This document shows, one piece after another, positions 1-8,490 of a stretch of 13,498 nt of DNA (its first letter is position 1; the number at the start of each line of letters is the position of its first letter). The DNA comes from Auxenochlorella pyrenoidosa (taxonomy: Eukaryota; Chlorophyta; Trebouxiophyceae; Chlorellales; Chlorellaceae): the NCBI GenBank assembly GCA_001430745.1, contig KQ482021.1, positions 298,545-312,042 on the forward strand, read 5' to 3'. A program made the position numbers and the translations under genes. The notes below the pieces were generated by a model. The model saw only the letters and a program-made list of their open reading frames with translations. It had not been told where the DNA came from and did no database searches.

Positions 1-81
1 CCCCCACCACACACACCTACCTGACGCTGCCCCAGCCCCCCACTCTCACCCACCCCCCACCCCACCCTGTGCCCCACGCAG

Positions 82-1791
82 CCTCACGGAGGAGCTGCTC
101 CCCTTCATGGAGCTGTCCATCAACGACCCAGGAGCGTCCAAGCTGGCGCGCCGCAGCCGCAGCCGCCGCGAGATGGGCGGCGCGTCGCGGCAGGTGGGCC
201 GCCCGGGCGCCGGGGCTGGGCAAGTGGGGTGGGCGTGATGTGCCCGACCTGGCTAGCAGGGCCCCCCAACTGCAGGCACTGCTGGCCAGGGCTCATCCTC
301 AGCTCACGTGAATGCGCGCAGCTCAGCCTGCTGCTGTGCCCCGCTCCAGGGCCCTGCCATCGTGTCAGAAGCAAAGCGCTGCTGAGCGGCAGGCCCGGGA
401 GGCCCGGGAGGCACGTCCCGCCTGCTGTGCGCTGTCGCCGCCCCCCGCTCACTGGCGCTTGCCCCTGCCCACTGCCCCCCCCCCCCCCCCCGCCGGCCCC
501 CCGCAGTCCTCTGTCCCCATGTCGGAGGAGGACGAACTGCAGCGGGCCCTGGAGATGAGCATGGCAGAGGCGGGCGGGGCGGCTGCAGGGGGCGGCCGCG
601 CCGGCGGGGCCCCATCTGCAGGCGGCAGCGGCTTGGCCAGCTCTGGGCCGGGGACGGGTGAGGGGAAATGTGAAGGTTCGTGCTTTGGAGCGCTGCCTGC
701 AGGCGGCTGCATGGTAGGGCGCACCCCACCTGCCTGCCGCCGTGTGCTCACAGGCGCCCCTGGCACCAGCCGGCCTGCAGATATGGAGGAAGAGGTTGCG
801 GCGCAGGGCGAGGAGGAAGCGGGCGCGGCGGGCGGCGGCGCGGCGGCTCTTCCCGCCAAGCCTGCGGCAGAGGTTCAGGCAGAGGCGGCGGCCCGCGTGC
901 CGGAGGAGCCGGCAGACGGCAGCGGCTGCAGGATTGGTGGGTGACAAGGGGGGCAGGAGAGAAGGAGTGGGCGCCGGGGGTGTGTGGGCGGGCTGTGAGA
1001 GCACGCACGGACCGTGAAGCGCGCCCAGCTGTTGCAAGCTGCGGGCCGGAAAGTGCAGGCGGCATGTTGGGAGCATGCACTCCTCGCCTCTCTGCGCGGA
1101 CAGGGCTCAGGCGCTGTTTGCAGAGTGCAAGCGCCGGGCGCCGCTAGCCATGTGATGTGCATTATGTGCAACCCTGCGCTGCCTGCACTGCCTGCCCTTG
1201 CCTGCAGCGGTGCGCCTGCCCGACGGGCGGCGCGGGCAGCGGCGCTTCCCGGCCTCGGCCCCTGTGGCTGCCCTGTACGACTATTGCCTGAGCCAGAGCG
1301 AGGAGGCGGCAGCTGGGCGGCCCTTCACCCTTGCGCAAGCCTTTCCAGGTGAAGCACTGCCGTCTGCTGGCTGCTCCTTCCTTGGCTTCCTTATATTGTG
1401 CAACTGTACTGTGCGCCTGCAAGGCCGCCTGCTGGGTTAATGAGTCAGGGTGCCTGCTGGTCTTGCCCCCTGCCCCCCACCCCAGCTGCGCGGCTGCATG
1501 CCCTGCCAAGCACCGCTGGGCAGGCAGGAGAGGCGGGGGCCCTTCTTGCCAGGCCATTCAACAGGCCCTGCGTCGCCACCACTGCAGCGCATTCAACAGG
1601 CCCTTCGGCGCCACCACTGCAGCGCCAGCAGCGGCCTTTGAGGCTGCCGAACCCTCTGGCAACGGCCTTGACGAGTTGTCTCACCCCACCCGTCACTGCT
1701 CGCAGGCGCACCGGCGCTGGAGGACCAGCAACAGACCCTGGAGGCTGCCGGCCTGGGCGGAGCCATGCTGGTGCTTAAATGGAGGGACTGA
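82..1791 (+). CDS. UBX-domain Cdc48/p97 adaptor with UIM (PUX7/UBXN7-like), 3' part of gene
   Basis: Exons 82-193, 507-657, 781-936, 1208-1348 and 1706-1791 (stop TGA 1789-1791) join into about 214 residues; all four internal introns are GT-AG and the phases agree (0,1,1,1). Exon 1 starts mid-codon after an acceptor at 80-81, so the N-terminus (expected UBA and most of the UAS domain) lies outside. Exon 1 reads EELLPFMEL, resembling the end of a UAS domain, then an Arg/Ser-rich stretch. Exon 2 holds a good ubiquitin-interacting motif (SEEDELQRALEMSMAEA). Exon 3 is an acidic, Ala/Gly-rich linker. Exons 4-5 form the UBX domain: VRLPDGRRGQRRFP, then AQAFPG, ending in LKWRD. Plant PUX7 and animal UBXN7 share the order UAS-UIM-UBX, ending shortly after UBX, and link ubiquitylated substrates to Cdc48/p97. 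The usual UBX FPR turn is FPG here; as I recall, PUX7 also has PG at this place. Family call is firm, orthology is inferred. Confidence 0.9.
475..506 (+). other. poly-C run and acceptor of the first complete UBX intron
   Basis: Seventeen consecutive C residues (475-491) sit just before the CAG acceptor at 504-506 and act as an extreme polypyrimidine tract. Such a run is also prone to sequencing length errors, but it lies in an intron and does not affect the reading frame. Confidence 0.7.
1555..1624 (+). repeat. two-copy 35-base tandem repeat in the last UBX intron
   Basis: Two adjacent 35-base copies (1555-1589 and 1590-1624) start with CATTCAACAGGCCC and end with GCCACCACTGCAGCG. They differ at only a few bases in the middle. 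They lie inside the 357-base intron between the two UBX exons, and nothing suggests they are coding. Confidence 0.85.
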
Positions 1792-1925
1792 GCAGTAGAT
1801 AGGAGCAGCGGTGGTGGGGACAGGATAGGCAGTCGCCGGCTGCTGCTGCGCCTGGCAGCGCAGGCGGCCCTGTCTGTACGTGCACACTTGCGACGTGGCG
1901 CAGCAGTTTGTTGCACTGCCAGCCC

Positions 1926-1930
1926 TGTAA
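1926..1930 (+). terminator. probable poly(A) signal TGTAA of the UBX gene
   Basis: TGTAA, the usual poly(A) signal of chlorophyte green algae, occurs 135 bases after the UBX stop codon. It is the first TGTAA in the 3' flank. The cleavage site cannot be seen from sequence. Confidence 0.6.
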
Positions 1931-2445
1931 CCCACAAAAGTTGCTGCTGCCTCAGGGAGGCACGTTGGCGGCACGTGCAAGCAAGCAGAAGCTGCCCAGG
2001 AGCCAGGCATGCTGGCGGCACCGCACGCCGCCACGAACACGGGCACGTGCCCAGGAGGCACCTGCTGCCCTCCCGGTGCTGCCTGCGACAAGGAAGGGGC
2101 GTGGCGGCATGCTGCCCAGGGCCTGCTTGCAGGGGCTGGCCTGGCTCAAAGACGATGCAACATGCCAGGGGCAGAGCAGCTTGGAAAGGCAGAGGCCTTG
2201 GCCGCACCTTCGGCAGTGGCAAGCTAAAATGCCAGTGGTGATCTGCACATGCCAGCGTGGCCAGCGCAGCTGCCCTCCCTCGGTATTAGCCATTGCCCCA
2301 AGCCGCAGCAGGCTGTGGTTGGGCCACCCTCTAGACCAAGAAAAGGAGTGCAGCCGGCTGCAGGCAGCCCTCCAAGCGCTGCAACAGGCCCCGACACCCT
2401 CACGGCTGTCTGCCCCGCCCAGGTGCGCTTCCACCATGGTGGGTT
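1931..2445. other. convergent intergenic region between UBX and H1 genes
   Basis: No exon with family resemblance was seen on either strand. It contains a perfect 12-base palindrome with a G-box core, GGGCACGTGCCC (2041-2052), and another CACGTG within 1971-1978. As this is the 3' side of both flanking genes, a promoter role is not obvious. Confidence 0.5.
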
Positions 2446-2461
2446 GGTGTTGAATAACACC
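2446..2461 (-). terminator. histone-type 3' stem-loop downstream of H1
   Basis: On the minus strand the sequence is GGTGTTATTCAACACC: a perfect 6-bp stem with a 4-base loop ATTC, 107 bases past the H1 stop codon. It has the size and most positions of the animal histone mRNA hairpin (GG at the start, pyrimidine-rich left arm, A after the loop, CC at the end). The fourth stem pair is G-C instead of C-G, a compensated change. The 5' flank is A-rich and the 3' flank reads AACCCACC, also like the animal element. It would direct cleavage of non-polyadenylated histone mRNA; no TGTAA was seen on this strand after the stop, which agrees. Function is inferred. Confidence 0.6.
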
Positions 2462-2514
2462 GATTGGTTTTTGGGGGTTTGGAGGAGGTTGGAGTCAGGT
2501 CACGTCAGGTCAGC

Positions 2515-2545
2515 GGGTCAGTCCGTCAGGGCGGCGGAGCGCCGC
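2515..2545 (-). other. H1 3' UTR: GC hairpin and CTGAC-rich motif
   Basis: On the minus strand, 24 bases after the H1 stop, a perfect hairpin GCGGCG-CTC-CGCCGC (2531-2545) is followed directly by CTGACGGACTGACCC (2515-2529) and further CTGAC units down to about 2497. A near-identical 15-mer occurs in the 3' flank of the H1-tail-like gene at 7740-7754. Confidence 0.5.
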
Positions 2546-2568
2546 GGTCGTGCCGTGCCGCCTCGGGC

Positions 2569-3645
2569 TCACTTCTTGGGGGCGGCCTTCTTGGGGGCGG
2601 CCTTCTTGGGAGCGGCCTTCTTGGGGGCAGCAGCCTTCTTGGGCGCAGCCTTCTTGGCAGCGGGCTTGGCAGCGGGCTTGGCCTTGGGCTTGGCGGCGGC
2701 CTTGGTCTTCTTCACGCCAGCGGGCTTGGCGGGCTTGGCCTTCTTGGCGGCCTTGTCGCCGGCCTTCTTGGTGGTCTTCTGCGGCAGCAGAGGGGCAGGG
2801 AGGCGGGAAGGTCAGGTGCGAGGCCATGGGCATGGACGCGGCGCTTGCGGCGTGAGTGCACTGAAACGATGGCTGGCATGGCGCCAGCGCGTCAGGCGGG
2901 CAATGGCTGACAGGTCGGTAGGCGCTCTTGCGAGAGGAGCAGCCGTGCGGGTGCCGCTGCTGTCGCTGCCTGCCACCAACTGCTAGCCAGCCCACAGCCC
3001 ACCTTGGCAGCCGGCTTGGTCGCCTTCTTCTTCTCGCCCTCCGCCTTGGGGGTCTTGGGCTTGCTGGCCTTCTTGCTGGGGGTCTTCTGCAGACAGACGG
3101 GCAGCAGGCCAAAGAGGACACGGACAGATCAGATCTGCAGCGAGGCAAGCTCCCCAAGTTCTGTTGCCGCACTTCGGCACCGCCACGTCCCACCCTGCCT
3201 CCCGGCCCTGGCTCGCCTTGGTGGCGGTCTTCTTGGCTGCGGGCTTCTTCACAGCGGGCTTCTTGGCGGGCTTCTGCTGTTGGGCAGGGAGCGCAGGGCG
3301 GTGTTGCGCGTGAGGAGGAGCTGTTGTCGGGCAGCTGGCTGTCGCCGCCGTCGCTGCCGGCATCCAAATTTGCCGGCCTCCCTCCCCCGCCAAGCCCACC
3401 TTGAGCTCCTCGCTCAGCTTGAAGGAGGCCTTGACGCGGACCAGCTTGCCCGCGGCGGCCAGGCGCTTGAGCTGCTGGGACAGGGTCTTCTCAAAGCCGG
3501 CGGGCACCTTGTAGTTGCCGCCGATGTACTTGCCGATCGCGGGGGCCGAGGAGCCGGTGCGCTCCTTCAGGGCCTTGATGGCGGCCACAATCATGGTGAG
3601 GTAGGGGGGGTGCGCCGGAGGCGCCTTGGCGGCGGCGGTGGCCAT
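2569..3645 (-). CDS. H1: linker histone H1
   Basis: Exons on the minus strand are 3645-3400, 3273-3217 (or from 3276), 3086-3003 and 2778-2569, giving 198-199 residues. The start ATG (3645) sits in a strong context, GCCATGGC. Exon 1 (82 residues) has a short Ala-rich N-tail and then the winged-helix H15 globular domain: [30 protein letters not shown], a Lys/Leu-rich recognition helix ([18 protein letters not shown]) and the strand [10 protein letters not shown]. Exons 2-4 encode the basic tail, with TPSKK and KTPK sites typical of mitotic kinase targets, ending in repeated KKAAP units. It should bind linker DNA at the nucleosome dyad in the nucleus. The intron at 3087-3216 uses a GC donor (AAG|GCGAGC); it is 130 bases, so failure to splice would shift the frame. 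It converges on the UBX gene. Confidence 0.95.
2572..2665 (-). repeat. 15-base tandem coding repeat (KKAAP units) at the H1 C-terminus
   Basis: Four to five adjacent 15-base units with a core like AAGAAGGCCGCCCCC encode Lys-Lys-Ala-Ala-Pro repeats up to the stop codon. Some units have an extra Ala codon. Repeat number is likely to vary between strains. Confidence 0.85.
3274..3279 (-). other. NAGNAG tandem acceptor of H1 intron 1
   Basis: The minus strand reads AACAGCAG|AAG, so splicing can occur after either AG. The choice only adds or removes one Gln between the globular domain and the tail. Confidence 0.6.
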
Positions 3646-3850
3646 GGCTACTGGTGGCAGGTGCGACTGGGCAGGCCCAAGGCAGGGTAGGAGTAAACCC
3701 AGGGTGACGGGAAGGGGGGCAGAAGAGCGCCTGGCACCAACTGCTGGCAACTGTCTGGCCACCGACAGAGCTCGACAGCCAGCCACCCGGATGGGTTGGC
3801 GCCATCATGGATCTCGCTCCAGCGGCCACTCCCAGCCCTCCCAAGCCTGC

Positions 3851-3874
3851 AAAAGGACTCTGAATGGTCCTTTT
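3851..3874. other. 8-bp inverted repeat upstream of H1
   Basis: AAAAGGAC (3851-3858) and GTCCTTTT (3867-3874) are perfect reverse complements around an 8-base spacer, about 205 bases upstream of the H1 start codon. It could be a dimeric regulator site or a hairpin in the 5' leader. Position and symmetry are the only evidence. Confidence 0.45.
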
Positions 3875-4192
3875 GAGAATTATGAAGAGCAGGGGTGGGG
3901 GGGGACAGGGGGTGCCTACTGGTTCCCGCCGCCCTGCCGCGCACGCCGCGCTGGCGTCGGCCATGCCCTGGTGGGGAACGATGCATGTGAGCTGTGTGGC
4001 CGTTGTCTTGGACAAAGGAGGTCGCCAGGAATCTTTATTATAGTTACCCTGCAAGATGAGCCCCTTAGCAGCCCTGCAATCATCGCTGGCCCTGTGCCCA
4101 CGCTGGCCGCCCTCGAACGGGAAAGCACGCGCTTCCTCCGCCGCCAGGGCCCTGTTACAGCCTGATAGGAGCCTGTTTGACCGCCTACATTT

Positions 4193-4208
4193 TTAAGATT
4201 CTTCTTAA
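4193..4208. other. small A/T inverted repeat
   Basis: TTAAGA (4193-4198) and TCTTAA (4203-4208) pair around the 4-base loop TTCT within an A/T-rich island. A repeat this short can arise by chance in A/T-rich sequence. Confidence 0.3.
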
Positions 4209-6407
4209 TGACCTTGAGATGACGGGGGGAGTTGTATTCTAGCCATCTTGGGTACTAGGTGCAGGATAGAGCCCATGCCCACGAGCGGGCACCCCGCTGG
4301 CGATGGACCGGCGCCGCAGGCCCAGGCGGCGCGCAGCTTTCGCTGTACGCGAAATGAGAGCCCCCAAACCCGCTTCTTCCCTTCAAGATCCTTCTGGAAG
4401 CAGAATGAAGTTGTTTGCAGGCATGCAAGGGCTGCTCTTCCTGCTGTGCCTCACTAACATGGTGCCACGGGGGGCTGCCAGCTCGCACGCGTGTTTGGTC
4501 GCTGGTTTTGTGCCCTGCTCCACTGCCACGCCACCCCCAGATCTGCTTAAAAATTTACACTGCAGGCCCACTTGTGGGACTATTGTGCCAGTTCAGACCG
4601 GTTTGCTAGATGGAGGATGCCGTGCCAGGGGTCGGGAGGCCGCGCCGACCAGCGGGCACCCCCGCCGACGGCGGGCAGGGGCCGCTGGGCAAGCGAGACC
4701 ACGATGCTTGCTTGTTTGCTTGTTTGGGCTTAAAGTCTGTCTAACCGCAACGGAACTTGCGACACAGACCCCCAAGAGACAGCTTGGGGCTGGGGAAAAT
4801 GAAGTCAAGGTGGGGACGGTGACGGAGAGGAGCAAGGAGAAACAAGCAGGGGAGGGGGTGGGCAACAAGTGTGCGGTTCCACTGATGCAGGCAAGGGGTT
4901 CCCAGGCACCAGCCAAGTGCTTGATACATATCTTCACCTCTTACTCGCCTTATTTTGAGTGTCCCAACCTTCCCAGGCCGGGCGCTTGCAGCCTGTGCCT
5001 GCCCTTGTGCGCCCCACAACCGTTGGTATCCCCTGGTGTGCTTGCCTGGTGTGGGGTTGCACCTGCGCCCTGCCCGATTGCTTCGCACTTCTCATGCAAA
5101 GTCGTGCTGGAATAAATCCATGCACAGTTGTGTTTTTAAATCTCCGGATTCAGGGGCAGCTCGGAGCAGCAGGCCAAGCAGGCAGCCGCTTGTTTCAGGG
5201 CGACTGGGCGCACTGCCGCCGCCTTGCGACTCGGCAAGCCATGCTGCCTGCTCTATTCCTGCACTCTCCTTACACTCGATGGAACTCTGCTTGCCTCATG
5301 TCTGCTCTAAGTTACAAAATTTCCATCAATGTGGTGGGCCCTTGCTTCATGCTTGCCTGTGTTGGGGAGCTGCAGGATCCTCCTCCCATTGCGTCTTCTG
5401 AGGCGTGTTGACCTGGCGGGGTGGCGCAGTACAGGCTGTGGGCAAGCATTGGCAGTGGAGTATAGCTTCATACCTCCCATGCACACCTGAGATGCAGGAT
5501 GAGCTTGCAAGTGGATGCAAAGCCCGGCCCTTGCTGCAGTCAGGTGGCCTTTCTGGGTGCCTACCCGCCCACCGCTGCGGCGCACCGGCCCCGGCCGGGA
5601 GAGCATCGAGCGGCGGCAATGCAGACAGCTTCAACAAGCATGCTGATTCACATTGCATCTTAATTTAAGATATGAGTGGACACGTTCGCTGTTGTGGCAG
5701 TTTATGGCCCTGCTTCAGGTGCTCTCGCCGCGCACGGTTGCGAACTCAAGAGCGAACTTGGCGTGTGCTTCCAGCATGTAGGCAGCGGTGCTTTTGCACG
5801 CACCGCACAGTGCTGCTGCCATTCTTTTGCTGCCTAGTTGACCAGTCTGTCATTCTTGTAATACTTCAAGCTACCTCCCCGTGGGCAACTCACAGCACTC
5901 TGCCTGTGGGGCTGGGAATCATCATCAGCTCGCACACCGCCGCCACCAGCCAAGGGTTCCAGGTGCAAACCGCGTGCAGCCGTGCTCGGCACAGGCAGGC
6001 GCTGTGCCTGGAGCTGCAATGAACCCTGATTTCCCAACAAGCACGAACTCCAGCCCAGGCAAGGCTGCAATGGTAGCTGTCCACTGAATGCATGCCCTTG
6101 TTGGTGCGGTCGCTGGGTGCCGCCTGTCTCAACCTGCTGGGGCGCTGCCGAAGCCAGCCGCCCTGCATGCCCCCCCCAGGATACCCTGCCCATGACTTTT
6201 GTGTGCAATTTCTGGGAGGCAGCAGTTGCGTCACGGCTGTGAGCAAGCCCTGGGAGCGAAGCCGTGCCGACGCTGCGCCCGACCAGGCCAGCTTGGCGGT
6301 TGGCCGCCGTCTCGGCAGAATGGGCGCTGCTCGTCCTCGCAGGGCACTCCACTCTCGCTTCGGAACCCTCAAGTCTTCTTTCTACGCCCCTCCGCCTCCT
6401 CGCAAGC

Positions 6408-7614
6408 ATGGTTGCCAAGGTGAGTCCCGGCTGTCGCCTGCCACCCCGCCCGGGACGCCGCAGCTGCCTTGCTTGGTGTTGCGCTCAACAAGCAAGACGA
6501 TCGCAGCTGGGCGCGGCCCCCGAAAGCTGGGCTTGCAGCCGGCGGCGCCTGCGCCGCGCCGGTCAACAACGCCTGCCCGGCGGCCTGCTCGGGGCTACTG
6601 CTCGCAGTTCTGCGCTTGCCGCACCCCTTCTGCTTCTGAGGAGGACTGTAGTTTGTGCCAGAGAGGGCCAAGCAGTAGTCTGTGCCGCGGCGCACAAGCG
6701 ACCCGTTCGCCCACCCCACCAGCTGCCCCACTGCTGTCTTCCGTACTGCAGGCCGCCCCCAAGAAGAGCCCCGTCAAGAAGGCGGTGGCCAAGCCCGCTG
6801 CTGTGAAGAAGGCTGCTGCTGCCAAGCCCAAGGCGGCGCCCAAGCCCAAGGCTGCTGCTGCCAAGCCTAAGGCGGCGCCCAAGCCTAAGGCGGCCGCTGC
6901 CAAGCCCAAGGCCGCTGCTCCCAAGGCAAGCCCAGGAGTCGGGTGTGGGAGAACGAGAAGCGCGGCAGGAGGTCGAAGCGCCGCTCGGGTCTGCCACCAG
7001 ATCTTATGCACCATACTGGCGTGGCCTGCCCTGGCCACTTGCCAACTTTTGCTGAAGTACGAAGCAAGCCCCTTGTTTTGTTTGTCCCGTGTTGCAGGTG
7101 AAGAAGACCACCGCCACCAAGAAGGCAGCCCCCAAGAAGGTGAGCAGGCTTGCCTGCGCGCTGGGCAAGCAGCGCAACTGTGGAACAGGAGGTGACGCGT
7201 GTGCCAGCAGGCCCTGGGTGCCTTGACGGACCGACGGGTGGCTACAAGCGTGTGCATGATCTGACCCCTCGCTCCTGGTCCATGCGCCCCTCGTGTCCAG
7301 GCTGCCAAGCCCGCCGCCAAGAAGGCCGCCACCCCGAAGAAGGCGGCTGCCCCCAAGGCCAAGCCTGCAGCCAAGAAGGTGGGGTGGATCAGCACGAGTG
7401 CTGCACCAGGAGTCTGAGAGGTGCATGAGTGGCGCCGAGGCATGCAGGCGGTGCAGCCGGATGCGCCTGGGCCCCACCTTGCCTTGTCCCTCCCCATGCG
7501 CTTCCGCAGCCCGCTGCTGCCAAGAAGGCCCCGGCTGCCAAGAAGGCGCCTGCTGCCAAGAAGGCCACTCCCAAGAAGCACACCACCAAGAAGGTGCCTG
7601 CCACCAAGGTGTAA
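6408..7614 (+). CDS. H1-tail-like Lys/Ala/Pro-rich basic protein without a globular domain
   Basis: Exons 6408-6419, 6752-6925, 7098-7139, 7301-7378 and 7510-7614 (stop TAA 7612-7614) join in phase 0 throughout to give 136 residues. The first coding exon is only MVAK, in a good ATG context (AAGCATGG) after a pyrimidine-rich leader. The protein is almost entirely Lys, Ala and Pro with some Thr and Val: AAPKKSPVKKAVAK, three AAAAKPK-type repeats, then KKTTATKKAAPKK and PAAAKKAPAAKKAP, ending KKVPATKV. It contains one SPVK site. Its composition matches H1 C-terminal tails, including the neighbouring H1, but no H15 fold, transit peptide or other domain is present. H1-like proteins made only of tail are known from bacteria and several protists; DNA binding and chromatin compaction are inferred. 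The intron at 6926-7097 uses a GC donor (AAG|GCAAGC); its 172 bases would shift the frame if retained. Confidence 0.82.
6812..6925 (+). repeat. 39-base coding tandem repeat in the H1-tail-like gene
   Basis: Units 6812-6850 and 6851-6889 are near identical and encode AAAAKPKAAPKPK. A third, 36-base unit (6890-6925) encodes AAAAKPKAAAPK. Differences are mainly at third codon positions (CCC/CCT, GCT/GCG), which points to selection on the protein after duplication. Confidence 0.85.
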
Positions 7615-8020
7615 ATCACTCCAGCCCCTGTTTTGTGTGAAGGCAGTGCCTGTTGCGCACCATCGTTGAACGTTGTCCTTGCACTCCCTCGACTGACCGA
7701 CTCGGCTCTGTCATGAACCACACATCCGGGCCCGCATTGCTGACCGACTGACCCTCTGCACCCCACTCCTTACGACGCGCCTCCCTCTCCTGACGTAATG
7801 GTGTAGTCATTTGTCCGCATCCAGCTGGCCGCACTGCCAGCCCTCTGTACCCTCATGGCCCACTTGTTTGCCGCATGCCCTGTTCGCCCTGTTATTCCCT
7901 GCCATGCCCGCGCGCTTCGAGACTCTCCTTACCCCTCCTGTTAGATCAGCACTGCACCATTCAGCCACAAGTAAAGGGATAAAAATGGACATTGCTGCAG
8001 GAAAAGAGCGGGTGCAGAGG
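7615..8020 (+). other. 3' flank of the H1-tail-like gene
   Basis: No exon was seen. It contains CTGAC-rich sequence, including CTGACCGACTGACCC (7740-7754), matching the H1 3' UTR at 14 of 15 bases. A 6-bp hairpin (GCTGGC 7824-7829 with GCCAGC 7836-7841) follows. No histone-type stem-loop like the one after H1 and no TGTAA beyond the stop codon were found, so the mode of 3' end formation is unclear. Confidence 0.45.
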
Positions 8021-8410
8021 CAGTCGTACAGGGCTGCCACAGGGGCAGATGCGGGATAGCGCCGCTGCCCGCGCCGGCCATTGGGCAGGCGCACCGCTGC
8101 AGGGAAGGGCGGCAGGGCAGGCAGCGCAGGGTTGCAGAATGCACACATGGCTTGCGGCGCCCGGCGCTTGCACTCTGCAAACTTCGCCGGAGCCCTCTCT
8201 GCGCAGAAGGGCAGGACTGCATGCTCTCAACATGCCGCCTGCGCTCTTTGGCCCGCAGCTTGCAACAGCTGGGCGCGCTCCCCCATCCCTGGCTGTTCCA
8301 CCAGCTGTTCCACACCCCGCCGGTGCCCCCTTCGTCACCCACCGGTTTTGCAGCCGCTACCGTCTGCCGGCTGTAGAGGCACGCAGGCCGCCGCCTCTGC
8401 CTAAACCTCA
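8021..8410 (-). pseudogene. inverted partial copy of the UBX gene (end of exon 3, intron, start of UBX exon)
   Basis: The minus strand aligns with plus-strand 866-1285, including the intron, at roughly four-fifths identity by eye. The UBX start is recognisable (VRLPNGRRGQRRYPASAP) and both splice sites of the copied intron survive. In the frame of the original linker exon, a CAG codon has become TAG (8401-8403). Homology stops just after the bases coding LYD, before the rest of the UBX domain. Patchy similarity to the preceding intron and exon 3 acceptor region can be followed to about 8490, with part of exon 3 missing. Intron retention means segmental DNA duplication, not retroposition. It cannot encode a complete UBX domain. 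Confidence 0.87.
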
Positions 8411-8490
8411 GACTGGGCGGACGGAGCGGCTGTGCAGTGGCCTGCCGGTGCCAGGATTGGCTTCTCAGCACTAAAAGTGAGAGGTGGGAA

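Larger units (their letters stand above)
3646..6407. other. gene-poor region between H1 and the H1-tail-like gene
   Basis: This 2.76-kb stretch is flanked by the 5' ends of two divergent histone-like genes. It is visibly richer in A and T than the exons around it. Long open frames (for example 4303-5115 plus and 5834-6418 minus) lack the G/C third-position bias of the proven exons and match no family I know. Visible structures are perfect inverted repeats at 3851-3874 and 4193-4208 and a short CTTG-rich run near 4704-4726. TGTAA occurs on the plus strand at 5857-5861, and its complement TTACA at several places. It could hold promoters or a non-coding transcript; I cannot support a gene. Confidence 0.5.

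Noticed and set aside
120..1076. 318-residue minus-strand open frame opposite the UBX gene
   Set aside because: It is a shadow of the high-GC UBX exons and introns, low in complexity and without family resemblance.
4303..5115. 270-residue plus-strand open frame with a signal-peptide-like stretch
   Set aside because: Its third codon positions are not G/C-biased like the proven exons, it resembles no family, and no splice or start context supports it.
5834..6418. 194-residue minus-strand frame upstream of the H1-tail-like gene
   Set aside because: No domain, no codon bias and no start or splice support; likely chance in promoter sequence.
6092..7195. 367-residue plus-strand frame containing the Lys/Ala repeats
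   Set aside because: Only 6752-6925 is real coding; the rest is upstream sequence and introns, and the frame shifts after the GC-donor intron.
7824..7841. Hairpin after the H1-tail-like gene as a histone 3' stem-loop
   Set aside because: It has a 6-base loop and arms unlike the histone consensus, and lies about 210 bases from the stop codon.
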